Notes: generated by a model from the letters alone, not told the origin. 64,000 bases of DNA from Pyxidicoccus xibeiensis (GCF_024198175.1 NZ_JAJVKV010000018.1:62001-126000); one strand, 5' to 3'. Shown: positions 26,325-35,332, counted from the first letter of the stretch. A program made the numbers and translations.

Positions 26325-27008
26325 ATGCAGTTCAACATCACCTTCCGGCAGTTTGGGGCGTCCGATTCCCTCAAAGAATACGCACGCGAGAAGGTCGAAC
26401 GGGTGAACCGGTTGCTGGACCGAGCCGGCGAAGCCCACGTGGTCCTGTCACTGGAACGCCACCTCCATCATGCGGACATCACCATCCACTCCGGGGCCTG
26501 GGTGCTCCGGGGGAGGGAGAAGAGCGATGACATGTACGCGTCCATCGACCTGGCGATGGACAAGATCGAGCGGCAGCTGCGCCGCTACCGCGACAAGCTG
26601 AAGACGCACCACGGCAAGGAGCGCGTCCACCACCGGCAGGACCTGGTGAACCAGCACAAGGTCCGCCACGCGGTGTTCGAGATGCCGCCGGACGTGGACG
26701 GGCTGGCCGCCGCGAGCGAGGCCCCGGCCGTCAGCGCGGTGCCCGAGCCGAAGCCCGCCTCCGTGACGCCGGTGCAGCCCGCGGCGGTGCCCAATGCCGC
26801 GCGCGTGGTCCGCGCCACCCACCTCGCCGTCAAGCCGCTCTCGGTGGACGACGCGGTGATGCAGATGAACCTGATGAACAACGACTTCTACGTCTTCCAC
26901 AACGTGGAGTCGGATGCGCTGTGCATCGTCTACCGGCGCAAGGATGGCCAGTACGGCCTCATCGAGCCGCACGCCCCCGCGCCAGTCACGGCGGCCACCG
27001 GAACCTGA
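26325..27008 (+). CDS. hpf: Long-form ribosome hibernation promoting factor
   Basis: A 227-residue HPF with the S30AE domain at residues 1-105 (MQFNITFRQFGASDSLKEYAREKVERV; YASIDLAMDKIERQLRRYRDKLK), a flexible linker rich in Pro/Ala, and the C-terminal dimerisation domain (KPLSVDDAVMQMNLMNNDFYVFHNVESD). The two-domain form dimerises 70S ribosomes into inactive 100S particles in stationary phase. AGGAGG precedes the ATG. Location close to rpoN and ptsN is the usual proteobacterial neighbourhood, here with extra genes inserted. Confidence 0.96.
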   Translation: MQFNITFRQFGASDSLKEYAREKVERVNRLLDRAGEAHVVLSLERHLHHADITIHSGAWVLRGREKSDDMYASIDLAMDKIERQLRRYRDKLKTHHGKERVHHRQDLVNQHKVRHAVFEMPPDVDGLAAASEAPAVSAVPEPKPASVTPVQPAAVPNAARVVRATHLAVKPLSVDDAVMQMNLMNNDFYVFHNVESDALCIVYRRKDGQYGLIEPHAPAPVTAATGT

Positions 27009-27074
27009 GCGGCCCGTGCAGCCGGGCCGCTTTGGCGGAACCTGAGCGTCCCGGTAGGCCGGGCCGCGCGACGG
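26998..27074. repeat. Imperfect 38-bp tandem duplication at the hpf end
   Basis: The block GGAACCTGAGCG...GCCGGGCCGC occurs twice with a 38-bp period, beginning around 27000 and 27038. The first copy includes the last codons and stop of hpf and the hairpin; the second copy lies wholly outside the gene. Differences are few. Confidence 0.65.
27009..27033 (+). terminator. GC hairpin after hpf
   Basis: GCGGCCCG and CGGGCCGC form an 8-bp perfect stem with a TGCAGC loop directly after the hpf stop, followed by TTT. It is a short T-run, so a modest terminator. Confidence 0.5.
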
Positions 27075-27297
27075 TGGAAAAAAAGCGGCGCGCCCCGCCA
27101 CCCCCCTCAAGGCGGCGGAGCGCGCCCGCCCCAGCCCGGTGTGTGGCTGGAGCGCGGTGCTTCTGCGGATGGCCGCCGGTGCCCGGGGTGTCTTCCCCCT
27201 GGGCCGGAGTCCCCTCCCGCCAATCCCCTGGCGGGACCATCCATCCGGGGGAACGCGCGCCGCCGGAGCGCATATCGCCCGCGGGCTCGCGAAGCGC

Positions 27298-27930
27298 TCA
27301 GAAGCTCGCGTGGCGGCAGTCGCTGAAGCGCGTGAGGCGCTCGGCGCCGCCCTTGTTCGGGATGGCCATGTGCGGCGCCGACTCCGGCGGCCGGGTGTTG
27401 ACGAGCATCAGCGTCATCAGCGCCGCCCGCTCGCCCACGGGGCGCTCCGCGAGCGCCTGGGGGAAGGACACCTCGATGCCCCGCTCCAGCTTGTTGGCGC
27501 ACTCGCGCATGCCCTTGAGCGCGTCCCCGTCGCGCTTCAAGGCGTAGGCACACGCGCCCACCCGGCCCTGCAGCCACGTCCCGTCCTCGGTGAGGTCCAC
27601 CGGCACACCGGCGAAGCTGCCCCAGACGCGGGTGTCGTCTCCCTCGGCGAGCTGCAGGCGCGTGGCCACCTCGCCCACCGAGCCGGTCAGCTCCTGGTAG
27701 TTCCACTGGAGCGAGACGTGCCGGGTGAGATAGCGGCCGCGCATGCCGTCCCCGGCGATGACGAGCGAAGAGGTGGGGCCGGTGATGGCCGTGCCCTCCA
27801 GGCGAAGGGGCTCCTCGGAGGCGTCGCCGAGGCGCACGCCGCCCGAGGAGGCGTGGGCACCCGAGGTGGCCGCGCAGCCCGTGCCCATGACGGAGACGAC
27901 GGCGACAGTCGACAGGAAGAAGCGCTTCAT
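27298..27930 (-). CDS. Lipoprotein of unknown function
   Basis: A 210-residue lipoprotein with signal MKRFFLSTVAVVSVMGTGC (Cys19) and GGAGGACTT before the ATG. The mature part is beta-rich (ITGPTSSLVIAGDGMRGRYL, SLQWNYQELTGSVGEVATRLQL) and ends in RFSDCRHASF. Several pairs of glycine-rich strands suggest a barrel or sandwich. Three cysteines remain in the mature chain. I know no family for it. It stands alone, convergent with hpf. Confidence 0.7.
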   Translation of the reverse strand: MKRFFLSTVAVVSVMGTGCAATSGAHASSGGVRLGDASEEPLRLEGTAITGPTSSLVIAGDGMRGRYLTRHVSLQWNYQELTGSVGEVATRLQLAEGDDTRVWGSFAGVPVDLTEDGTWLQGRVGACAYALKRDGDALKGMRECANKLERGIEVSFPQALAERPVGERAALMTLMLVNTRPPESAPHMAIPNKGGAERLTRFSDCRHASF

Positions 27931-28163
27931 GGGAAGTCCTCCAGGTCCGCGATTGACTGGCGGACTCGAGGGGAAAAACGCCAGCCCGTGAAGCGCATAT
28001 CGCCCCCGGGTATGGGGGGACGACGCGACGTGTGGCGGCTCCGTCCCTCCTCCGCCATGATGCGCAGTGAGCGCGAGCGGTCGCGGCAGGACAGGCGACC
28101 CTTGCGCTAAACGAGGGTGAGGAGTAATTGCCGCTCCTACGGAGCGCCAGCGCGGGAGCGTCA

Positions 28164-28625
28164 GTGAGAATCGCCGAGTTCCTCAGCCCCCAAGCCGTCA
28201 TCGCCGACATGCAGTCGCGGACGAAGCCGGAGGTGTTGCGCGAGCTGAGCGCCACGCTGGTCCGGGCCCACCCGCTGCTGCCGGCGGACCGGCTGGTGGA
28301 GGTGCTGCGCGAGCGCGAGAAGCTGGGGAGCACCGGCATCGGCGAGGGCGTGGCCATTCCCCACGGCAAGCTGCCGGGCATGGCGCAGCTCCAGGCCGCC
28401 TTCGGCGTGTCGAAGACGGGCGTGGACTTCGAGGCCATCGACGGCCGGCCCACCCACCTGTTCTTCGCGCTGGTGGCGCCGGAGAACAGCGCGGGCGTGC
28501 ACCTCAAGGCCCTGGCCCGCATCTCCCGGCTCTTCAAGAACCCGCGCTTCCGGGCCGCCATCCTCGAGGCGCCCACGGCCGCGGACATCCACGCCCTCAT
28601 CGTGCAGGAAGACGCACGGCCCTGA
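28164..28625 (+). CDS. ptsN: PTS EIIA-Ntr protein
   Basis: A 153-residue PTS-type EIIA of the nitrogen branch. RIAEFLSPQAVIADMQSRTKPEVLRELSA is the family start; the phosphoryl-accepting histidine lies in GVAIPHGKLPG (about residue 66). It receives phosphate from NPr/EI-Ntr and regulates other proteins instead of carrying sugar. Two starts are possible: TTG 28128 with GGTGAGGAG or GTG 28164 with GGGAG; the second matches family length better. Its closeness to rpoN and hpf is a conserved theme although unrelated genes intervene. Confidence 0.92.
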   Translation: MRIAEFLSPQAVIADMQSRTKPEVLRELSATLVRAHPLLPADRLVEVLREREKLGSTGIGEGVAIPHGKLPGMAQLQAAFGVSKTGVDFEAIDGRPTHLFFALVAPENSAGVHLKALARISRLFKNPRFRAAILEAPTAADIHALIVQEDARP

Positions 28626-28652
28626 GCGGCTATCGGCTCCGGGGGGAGCACC

Positions 28653-29498
28653 ATGGACGTCGTCCTGAGGCCGATCAACGATCGGTTCTTCCACGAGCAG
28701 GTGTTGCCCTTCCTCGGCCAGTCCATGATGGATGCGTCGCGGGCGCTGGAGTCCCTGCTGGAGACGCTGGGGGACGGGCAGGCGCGCATGCTCTGCGAGC
28801 GGATGCTGGCCACGGCGGTGCCGGGCGGGCTGGGCTCGGTGGACGCGGAGCCCTGGTCGGACCTGGTGGACCGGCTCGTCTTCCAGCTCTGGCGCGAGGG
28901 CCCCGCGGGCTGGGAGTCCAGCCAGGACCAGGCGGGCTACGCCGACGGCTGGGACGAGGCGCTGCACCTGGCGCTGATGCTGGAGGAGCCGGGCTATCCG
29001 TACTGGGACGCGCGCGGCTCGCGCGAGGTCCGCGACGGCTTCCGCTTCCGGCCCATGGCGGACATGGGGATGGCCTCCCTGCTGGCGGGGCAGTGGGACC
29101 CCTTTCCGGAGTTCCCCCCCGACCGCGTCTTCACCACCCAGGGCCGGGGCGAGTACTTCCCCCACGAGCGCTTCGCCTTCGCGGACTGGGCCTGGCGTCC
29201 GGCGCGCGCGGTGGCGCACTGGCAGGTGAACCTGCCGCGCAAGCTGGAGCGGCTGCTGGTGCGCGAGCAGGCACGGCTGAAGCTGCCCTCGCTGCCGGAG
29301 AAGGACGAGGTGCTCGGCTACTGGATGGGGAAGGTGGCCCAGCCGCCGCCGCTCACGGTGGCCTTCTCCGGCCTGGGGCCCCGCGCGGCGAACTGGATTC
29401 GCGAGCTGGGCGCGCTCACCGCCCACGTGCGCGGCGCCGCCCTGGCGAAGCAGGGGCTGGCGGCGCTGGTGACGAAGGGCTCCGGCGTCCGAATCTAG
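28653..29498 (+). CDS. Conserved-looking protein of unknown function
   Basis: A 281-residue soluble protein starting 28 bp after ptsN with a GGGGGAGC site. It is Trp-rich (WSD, FQLWREG, WESSQDQ, YWDARG, QWDPFPEF, ADWAWRPARA) and acidic with no signal peptide or membrane segment. No catalytic motif is recognised. Close spacing suggests co-transcription with ptsN. It converges on dtd, and both stop codons share the palindrome CTAG at 29495-29498. Confidence 0.8.
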   Translation: MDVVLRPINDRFFHEQVLPFLGQSMMDASRALESLLETLGDGQARMLCERMLATAVPGGLGSVDAEPWSDLVDRLVFQLWREGPAGWESSQDQAGYADGWDEALHLALMLEEPGYPYWDARGSREVRDGFRFRPMADMGMASLLAGQWDPFPEFPPDRVFTTQGRGEYFPHERFAFADWAWRPARAVAHWQVNLPRKLERLLVREQARLKLPSLPEKDEVLGYWMGKVAQPPPLTVAFSGLGPRAANWIRELGALTAHVRGAALAKQGLAALVTKGSGVRI

Positions 29499-29959
29499 GC
29501 GGGCCGGGGCGCGGCGGGGCCCGGGCTGTCGAGGAGGATGGTGACGGGCCCGTCGTTGACGAGCGCCACCTTCATGTCCGCGGCGAAGATGCCGGTGCCC
29601 ACCGTGAGGCCCCGCTGGCGCAGCAGCTCGCACGCGCGCTCGTAGAGGGCCTTCGCGCCCACCGGCTCCATGGCGTCGATGAAGCTGGGCCGCCGGCCCT
29701 TCTGCGCGTTGCCGTAGAGGGTGAACTGGCTGACGACGATGAGCTGCTTCGAGGTGTCCTCCAGGGACAGGTTCATCTTCCCCGCGGCGTCCTCGAAGAT
29801 GCGCAGGGTGGCGAGCTTCTCCACCATCCACGCCACGTCCGCCTCGGTGTCCCCCCGGCCCACGCCCAGCAGCACGAGCAGGCCCGGGCCGATTTCGCTC
29901 ACCCGCTGGCCCTCCACCGTCACCGACGCCTCCAGCACCCGCTGCACCACCGCTCGCAT
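29495..29959 (-). CDS. dtd: D-aminoacyl-tRNA deacylase
   Basis: Removes D-amino acids from mischarged tRNAs. The 154-residue protein begins MRAVVQRVLEASVTVEG and has the two family motifs SQFTLYGNAQKGRRPSF (SQFTL with the catalytic-site residues) and NDGPVTILLDS (the cross-subunit GPVT motif). The start at 29959 is chosen over an upstream start at 30034 because it gives the family N-terminus and length. No operon partner is seen. Confidence 0.95.
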   Translation of the reverse strand: MRAVVQRVLEASVTVEGQRVSEIGPGLLVLLGVGRGDTEADVAWMVEKLATLRIFEDAAGKMNLSLEDTSKQLIVVSQFTLYGNAQKGRRPSFIDAMEPVGAKALYERACELLRQRGLTVGTGIFAADMKVALVNDGPVTILLDSPGPAAPRPA

Positions 29960-30311
29960 CGACGTGTCCTCCTCCAGGGGCGGGCGCTCCGGCTTCGGGG
30001 CGCCCGGGCCTTCCGTTACCGCTCCCCGTGGCACCGGTCCAGGGCCGCGGGTGGCTCCAGCAACACGGTAGCCCTATGCCCCCTGGCCCCCCACGAGTAG
30101 GACAGAGGCCTCCTTTGGCGCGGAACCTTCACAGGGGATGTCAGGGACAGCGGCGATGCTACGCCCGTGGAGTCCTGGAGGCTGAGCGGGGTCGCAGTGA
30201 AAAGAAGTCCACACGCCAGGCATCCGCTTGCCGCCTGGTGGAAGGGTAAGCGCCCAACCGTGGACTCCGGCTGCCTCTCTCCCTTGCCGGCCTTTCGCCG
30301 CCCTCCCCATA

Positions 30312-32609
30312 ATGGCCCGCGACTTCCCCGGAGCGAGTGTGCAGGTCCATCGAGCCAGCCCCTTCTTGGCCGCAGCGTCCATTCTTTTCCTGACACTCCC
30401 GAGCGCCGCGCTGTCGGCGCCTCCATCGGCCGAGAAGCGCGCGGACCGTGAGGCGCTGAAGGCGGCACTGATGGAGGTGCTCCAGCGCTCGCCGTTGAAG
30501 GCGAGCCGCGTGGGCGTGCACATGCAGAGCCTGGATGACGGCACTGTCGTGTTCAGTCACAACGCAGACGAGCTGCTCAACCCGGCCTCCAACGTGAAGC
30601 TGGTGACGTCGGCCGCCGCGCTGGCGACGCTCGGGCCCGAGTTCCGCTACGACACCGAGTTCCTGGTGGACCCGGAGCTGGGCTCGGACGGCAAGGTGAA
30701 GACGCTGTACGTGCGCGGCAAGGGCGATCCATCCCTGACGACGGAGCGCCTGTGGGGCGTCGTCTCCGAGCTGTGGCACGTCGGTGTCCGCGAGGTGGGC
30801 GAAATCGTCGTGGACGACTCCTGGTTCGACGCCGAGCGCACGCCGCCCGGCTATGACCAGGAGGACTCGGACCGGGCCTACATGGCGCCCACCGGCGCGC
30901 TCAGCCTCAACTGGAACGCGGTGGCCATCTACCTGCGCGCGGGCAGTGGCCCGGGCGCCAAGGGCACGGTGGAGATGGAGCCGCCCAGCGACTACTTCAT
31001 CGTGGAGAACCAGCTCACCACCGGCTCGCGCCGCGCGCGCCGCGTGTCGGTGACGTCGGACCCGGCGGGCTCGCAGCAGAAGATTGTCGTGCGCGGCCAG
31101 GTGCCCGAGGAGCGCGGCGGCGCCGTCAGCGTGTGGAAGAAGATCGACAACCCGCCCATGTACTTCGGTCAGACGCTCAAGCAGCTGCTGGCCACCCGCG
31201 GCGTGAAGATGAAGGGCCGCGTGAAGGTGGGCCTGACGCCGTCCAAGGCCAAGATGCTGTACGTGGCGCAGTCCGAGACGTTCGACGTGCTCCTCAAGCG
31301 CCTCAACAAGCTCTCCAGCAACTTCGTCGCCGAGCAGCTGCTCAAGACGATGGGCGCCGAACTCAAGGGCGCGCCGGGCTCCTTCACCAAGGGCGTGGAG
31401 GTGGTGGAGCAGTTCCTGGAGCGTGACGTGGGCATCCCCCGCGGCACCTACGTGATGAAGAATGGCAGCGGCCTCAACGACGCCAACCGCTTCTCCGCGT
31501 CGCAGCTCAACCGGCTCTTGCGCCACATGGTGGAGCGCGTCCCCTTCGCCCCCGAGTACCTGTCGTCCGTGCCCATCGCCGGCAAGGACGGCACGCTCAA
31601 GTACCGCTTCGAGGGCAGCGACGCGGTGGGCAAGCTGCGCGCGAAGACGGGCACCCTGGAGAGCGTGTCCGCGCTCAGCGGCTACGTGACGAGCGCGGGC
31701 GGCGAGCGCTTCACCTTCTCCATCATGGCCAACGACTTCGCGGGCCGCGCCGGCCCCATCGTCGCAGGCCTGGACGCGCTGGGCGCGGCGGTGGCCGCCA
31801 CCGGCTCCAGCCTGGGGCCCTCCAACGCGGTGGCCGCGCTGGCCGACAGCAGCCGCCCCGCCAGCGCCATCAACGACGTGGCCGCGCGCATCAAGACGTA
31901 CCTGGACCTGGGCAAGCAGCGGGACCAACGCAACATCGGCTTCCTGCGCACCGCGTGGCGCAGCGAGAGGGACCCGGCCGTCCGCGCGGTGCTGGCGGAG
32001 AGCCTCTACCAGTCCAACCCGCATGACTACCTGGGCGCGCGCACGCTGCTGGACAGCTACGCGGCCACCGGCGAGGTGTACGGCCGGCTGAGGGAAGTGG
32101 CGCGGGTGCTCTCCGTGGAGGTGCCGGGCGTCAGCAGCATGGTGGAGCTGGCCGCGGGTGGTAACTCCGAGGCGCTGGCCCGGGTGCTGGAGCTGGCCGG
32201 CGTCGCCGGGACGGATGCGCAGTCGCAGAAGGAGCTGTCCGAGGCCCTGGGCGAGGTGGCGCGCACCGCGCCCGAGGAGCTGGTGGTGGCGCTGCGTGCC
32301 GCGAGCGCCGGGGACCGCGATGCCTCCACCACGCTGCTGGCCCGGGCGCTGGTGCAGGCGGGCCAGGCGGACCACCCCTTCTGGAAGTCGCTGCGCCGCA
32401 CGCTGGGCGCCACGGACCCGCAGCTCGCCGCCTTCGCCAAGGGGCTGGACTCCACGCTGTCGCAGAAGGTGGCCGAGGCCAAGGCGCCGAAGCCGGGCGA
32501 CGCGGGCACCCCCGTGCAGGTGGTGGCCCCCGCCGGCAACGCGCCCGTGCCGCCGCGCGCCGGCACACCGCCGGAGGCCCGCACCGCCGAGACGCGTCCC
32601 GGCGGGTAG
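30312..32609 (+). CDS. dacB: PBP4-type D-alanyl-D-alanine carboxypeptidase
   Basis: A 765-residue periplasmic peptidase of family S13 that trims peptidoglycan cross-links. A hydrophobic signal (PFLAAASILFLTLPSAALSA) precedes the catalytic domain. SXXK is SNVK (Ser93, Lys96), SXN is SSN in KLSSNFVAEQLLK, and KTG is AKTGTLES; an inserted domain between SXXK and SXN is typical of DacB. Residues from about 470 form a helical extension of some 290 residues ending in a Pro/Ala-rich tail that normal PBP4 (about 480 residues) lacks. The ATG at 30312 is chosen because it directly opens the signal peptide; upstream codons are possible. Confidence 0.93.
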   Translation: MARDFPGASVQVHRASPFLAAASILFLTLPSAALSAPPSAEKRADREALKAALMEVLQRSPLKASRVGVHMQSLDDGTVVFSHNADELLNPASNVKLVTSAAALATLGPEFRYDTEFLVDPELGSDGKVKTLYVRGKGDPSLTTERLWGVVSELWHVGVREVGEIVVDDSWFDAERTPPGYDQEDSDRAYMAPTGALSLNWNAVAIYLRAGSGPGAKGTVEMEPPSDYFIVENQLTTGSRRARRVSVTSDPAGSQQKIVVRGQVPEERGGAVSVWKKIDNPPMYFGQTLKQLLATRGVKMKGRVKVGLTPSKAKMLYVAQSETFDVLLKRLNKLSSNFVAEQLLKTMGAELKGAPGSFTKGVEVVEQFLERDVGIPRGTYVMKNGSGLNDANRFSASQLNRLLRHMVERVPFAPEYLSSVPIAGKDGTLKYRFEGSDAVGKLRAKTGTLESVSALSGYVTSAGGERFTFSIMANDFAGRAGPIVAGLDALGAAVAATGSSLGPSNAVAALADSSRPASAINDVAARIKTYLDLGKQRDQRNIGFLRTAWRSERDPAVRAVLAESLYQSNPHDYLGARTLLDSYAATGEVYGRLREVARVLSVEVPGVSSMVELAAGGNSEALARVLELAGVAGTDAQSQKELSEALGEVARTAPEELVVALRAASAGDRDASTTLLARALVQAGQADHPFWKSLRRTLGATDPQLAAFAKGLDSTLSQKVAEAKAPKPGDAGTPVQVVAPAGNAPVPPRAGTPPEARTAETRPGG

Positions 32610-32808
32610 GGCGCTGCTCCCACCTTCCGGTCTCCACCCCGGGCAGGACGCCTCCCTGCCCGGAGAGCAGCCGTGCGTCCGGGCCGCCGGGAACATTTCT
32701 CGCGTTTGGTCCGATGTCGGTGTGGACTGCTATAGGTGGAACCAACCTGCCAGGAGTGTCCCGGGCAGGGTGCTGCTGGCCCGTGGTGGGCCAGCTATAG
32801 GAGCGGTC

Positions 32809-33306
32809 ATGGCTGGAGGCGTGAACAAGGTCATTCTCATCGGCAACCTGGGGGCGGACCCCGAGGTTCGCTTCACCCCGGGCGGTCAGGCGGTGGCGAA
32901 CTTCCGGATTGCCACCAGCGAGAGCTGGACCGACAAGAATGGCCAGAAGCAGGAGCGCACCGAGTGGCACCGCATCGTCGTCTGGGGAAAGCTCGCGGAG
33001 CTCTGCGGCGAGTACCTGAAGAAGGGACGGCAGTGCTACGTCGAAGGCCGCCTGCAGACGCGCGAGTGGACGGACAAGGAGAACCGGAAGAACTACACCA
33101 CCGAGGTCGTGGCCAACGCCGTGACGTTCCTCGGTGGTCGTGACGCCGGTGAGGGCATGAGCGCGGGCGGCGGCGGTGGTGGTCGCCGGCAGTCGTCCCC
33201 GCAGCGTGGCAACGGCGCGGACACCGACTACGGCCAGCCGCCCCCCATGGATGACAGCAACATGGGTGGTGGACACGCCGGTGGTGACGACGACATCCCG
33301 TTCTGA
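32809..33306 (+). CDS. ssb: Single-stranded DNA-binding protein
   Basis: A 165-residue SSB. The OB-fold domain (residues 1-110) has NKVILIGNLGADPEVRFTPGG, TEWHRIVVWGKLAELC and CYVEGRLQTREW; a Gly/Gln-rich linker and the acidic tail ending DDDIPF follow, the tail that binds partner proteins. A TAGGAGCGGTC site precedes the ATG. It protects ssDNA in replication and repair. It is monocistronic, ending in a strong terminator. Confidence 0.98.
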   Translation: MAGGVNKVILIGNLGADPEVRFTPGGQAVANFRIATSESWTDKNGQKQERTEWHRIVVWGKLAELCGEYLKKGRQCYVEGRLQTREWTDKENRKNYTTEVVANAVTFLGGRDAGEGMSAGGGGGGRRQSSPQRGNGADTDYGQPPPMDDSNMGGGHAGGDDDIPF

Positions 33307-33343
33307 AGCCCGTCCCAGCAGTTCGAAGCAGCTGGAAATGAAG

Positions 33344-33386
33344 CGGCCGCTCCCGGAAGGACTCGGGAGCGGCCGGTTTCTTTTTC
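33344..33386 (+). terminator. Strong intrinsic terminator after ssb
   Basis: Perfect 12-bp stem: CGGCCGCTCCCG at 33344-33355 and its complement at 33364-33375, with an 8-nt loop, followed by GTTTCTTTTTC. It is a textbook rho-independent terminator, and the U-run is on the + strand. Confidence 0.92.
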
Positions 33387-33437
33387 AGCGCACTGTGCTT
33401 CCAGCGGCACGCGGGGCGTGCCGCCACGGCCCCCGCG

Positions 33438-34121
33438 TCACGGAGGCGAGGCGCCCGTGGGGCTGAAGGCGGCGCCCGCGGTGTAGAGGGCGTAGATGAC
33501 GCCCCAGCTCATCGCCGTGAGGACGAGGAAGATGATGATGACGACCGGCTCGAAGCGGCGCATGGAGCGCTCGCTGGCGAGCAGGCCCCAGTACATGGCG
33601 AAGCCCTGGAGGCCGTTGGCCAGGTGGTACGAGGTGCCCAGCGTGCCCAGCAGGTAGACGATGAGCGTGGGCATGTGGTGGTGCATCTCCCGGGCGATGT
33701 CGGAGAAGGGCTCCGGGTGCCCCTCCACCAGCCGCGGGTGGAGGAAGGCCAGCCAGATGTGGGCGCCGAGGAAGAACAGGACGCCCACCGCGCTCAGGCG
33801 CTGGATGATGTACTTGAAGTTGCCGTAGTTGTTGTACCGGACGTTGTTGGGCCGGAAGTTGAACAGGCGAATCAGGCCCCAGCCGGTGTGCAGCAGCAGC
33901 GGCAGCAGGACGATGATGAAGGTGAAGGCCTGGGCGAACGGGTTGGAGTAGCTCGTCACCGAGGCTTCCCACGCCGCCGCGCCGTTGAAGGCGGAGAGGT
34001 TGTCCCACAGGTGGTTGACGACCCAGAGGGACAGGGGCACCACCGCGAGGAACGAGCCCAGGCGGGACTTGAGGAGCGGAGTCTTCGTCGGAACGGCGGC
34101 TGCGGCGGCTTGGCTGCTCAT
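33438..34121 (-). CDS. sdhC: Succinate dehydrogenase cytochrome b subunit
   Basis: A 227-residue five-helix membrane anchor of the di-heme succinate:quinone oxidoreductase type, as in Bacillus SdhC. Heme-ligand histidines can be placed in NHLWD, LLLHTGWG, LGAHIWLA, EMHHHMP and SYHLANGL. It carries electrons from SdhB to quinone. Hydrophobic segments near 28-45, 70-90, 110-128, 150-170 and 200-220. sdhA and sdhB do not follow: the next minus-strand gene in the direction of transcription is absent because ssb converges on it. Confidence 0.93.
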   Translation of the reverse strand: MSSQAAAAAVPTKTPLLKSRLGSFLAVVPLSLWVVNHLWDNLSAFNGAAAWEASVTSYSNPFAQAFTFIIVLLPLLLHTGWGLIRLFNFRPNNVRYNNYGNFKYIIQRLSAVGVLFFLGAHIWLAFLHPRLVEGHPEPFSDIAREMHHHMPTLIVYLLGTLGTSYHLANGLQGFAMYWGLLASERSMRRFEPVVIIIFLVLTAMSWGVIYALYTAGAAFSPTGASPP

Positions 34122-34260
34122 CGGGTCTCCAGCGACGGCGCGCGGGCGGGTACCGCGTCCACGTCAAGGTCGGGTGACAGTCGGACGGCGGTTTATAGCC
34201 GTTCCGGCCAGGAGGCTGGATTTCTTCCGCACCCCCGGATGGCAGGAGTCCCACACGGAG

Positions 34261-34280
34261 GCATAAGGCAGTCCTTATGC
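34261..34280. promoter_or_regulatory. Palindrome between sdhC and hslO
   Basis: GCATAAGG CAGT CCTTATGC, an exact 8+8 inverted repeat with 4-bp spacing, in the 259-bp divergent region between sdhC and hslO. Its size and symmetry are those of a dimeric repressor site. Its AT content stands out against the surrounding GC-rich DNA. The binding protein is unknown. Confidence 0.6.
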
Positions 34281-34380
34281 GTCACCCCGCCCCCCACTGC
34301 TGCCTCCCCGGCGGGCGGCGGGGCGCCCGCCTTCTGCCGTTGGCGGGCAAAGCGGGCTCGTGCACGCTAATCGCACCCCT

Positions 34381-35298
34381 ATGCCCGATGAGATTGTCAG
34401 TGGATTGCTGAAGCAGACGGACCTGCGCGTGGTGCTGGCCACCACCACGGAGCTGTCCCGTCAGGCACGCGCCACCCACGGTGCGGCCCCCGCCGCCGCC
34501 GCCCTCCTGTCCCAGGCCCTCACCGCCGCCGCCCTCATGGGCGCCCTCCAGAAGCACGATGCGCGCATCAACCTCCAGGTGGAGTGCGACGGCCCCCTGC
34601 GCGGCCTCTTCGTGGACGGGGACGCCTCCGGCCTCGTCCGGGGGTACGTGAAGAACCTGCACGTCGAGTACGTGGGCGGGGAGGGCCGGTACCACTGGCG
34701 TCCCGTGCTGGGGAACAAGGGCTTCTTGTCCGTGCTGCGCGACATGGGCGGCGGCGAGTACTACCGCTCCGCCGTGGAGCTGCAGCACTTCGACCTGGCC
34801 GCGGACCTGGAGCGCTACTTCCACCAGTCCGACCAGCTCCCCTCACACGTCATGCTGGCGCAGCTGCCCGCCCCGGGCGACGGTGCCGCCGAGGAGACCG
34901 CGGGCTCGCCTCCGGGCGAGTACCTGGGCCTCGTCGCCGGCCTGCTCGTCCAGCCGCTGCCGGACGGGGACATGGAGGCCTTCAAGGCGCTCGGCGCCCG
35001 GCTGCGCGAGCAGCTTCCCATCGTGCTCCAGTCGCACGCGGCGGCCGGAGCGACGGCGGTGCTGCGCGCGCTGCTGCCCGAGGCCGACTTCGAGGTGATG
35101 TCGCGCTACCCCCTGCGCTTCGGTTGTTCGTGCAGCAAGGACCGTGTGCTGCGCGCGCTGCTGGCCATGGGACGCGAGGAGCTCACGGACCTGCTGGAGA
35201 AGGAAGGCCAGGCAGAGGCCACGTGCCAGTTCTGTACGACGCGCTACGTCATTCCAGGAGAGGAAATTAGGACGATGCTGGAGCGCGGCGCGATTTGA
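34381..35298 (+). CDS. hslO: Redox-regulated chaperone Hsp33
   Basis: A 305-residue Hsp33. It holds unfolding proteins when oxidised. Core domain MPDEIVSGLLKQTDLRVVLA..., the typical GGGEYYRSAVEL segment, and the C-terminal zinc site CSCSKDRV (about residue 248, CXC) plus CQFCTTRY (CXXC) are present and intact, so redox control is expected. The ATG at 34381 is preferred over 34360. The Glu/Leu dehydrogenase follows at 34 bp. Confidence 0.97.
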   Translation: MPDEIVSGLLKQTDLRVVLATTTELSRQARATHGAAPAAAALLSQALTAAALMGALQKHDARINLQVECDGPLRGLFVDGDASGLVRGYVKNLHVEYVGGEGRYHWRPVLGNKGFLSVLRDMGGGEYYRSAVELQHFDLAADLERYFHQSDQLPSHVMLAQLPAPGDGAAEETAGSPPGEYLGLVAGLLVQPLPDGDMEAFKALGARLREQLPIVLQSHAAAGATAVLRALLPEADFEVMSRYPLRFGCSCSKDRVLRALLAMGREELTDLLEKEGQAEATCQFCTTRYVIPGEEIRTMLERGAI

Positions 35299-35332
35299 CT
35301 TGGGAGGGGCTCACGGGTACTTGCCGCGCGCC

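Noticed and set aside
27009..27297. Possible gene between hpf and the lipoprotein
   Set aside because: No frame with a ribosome site or plausible composition; the region holds repeats and hairpins only.
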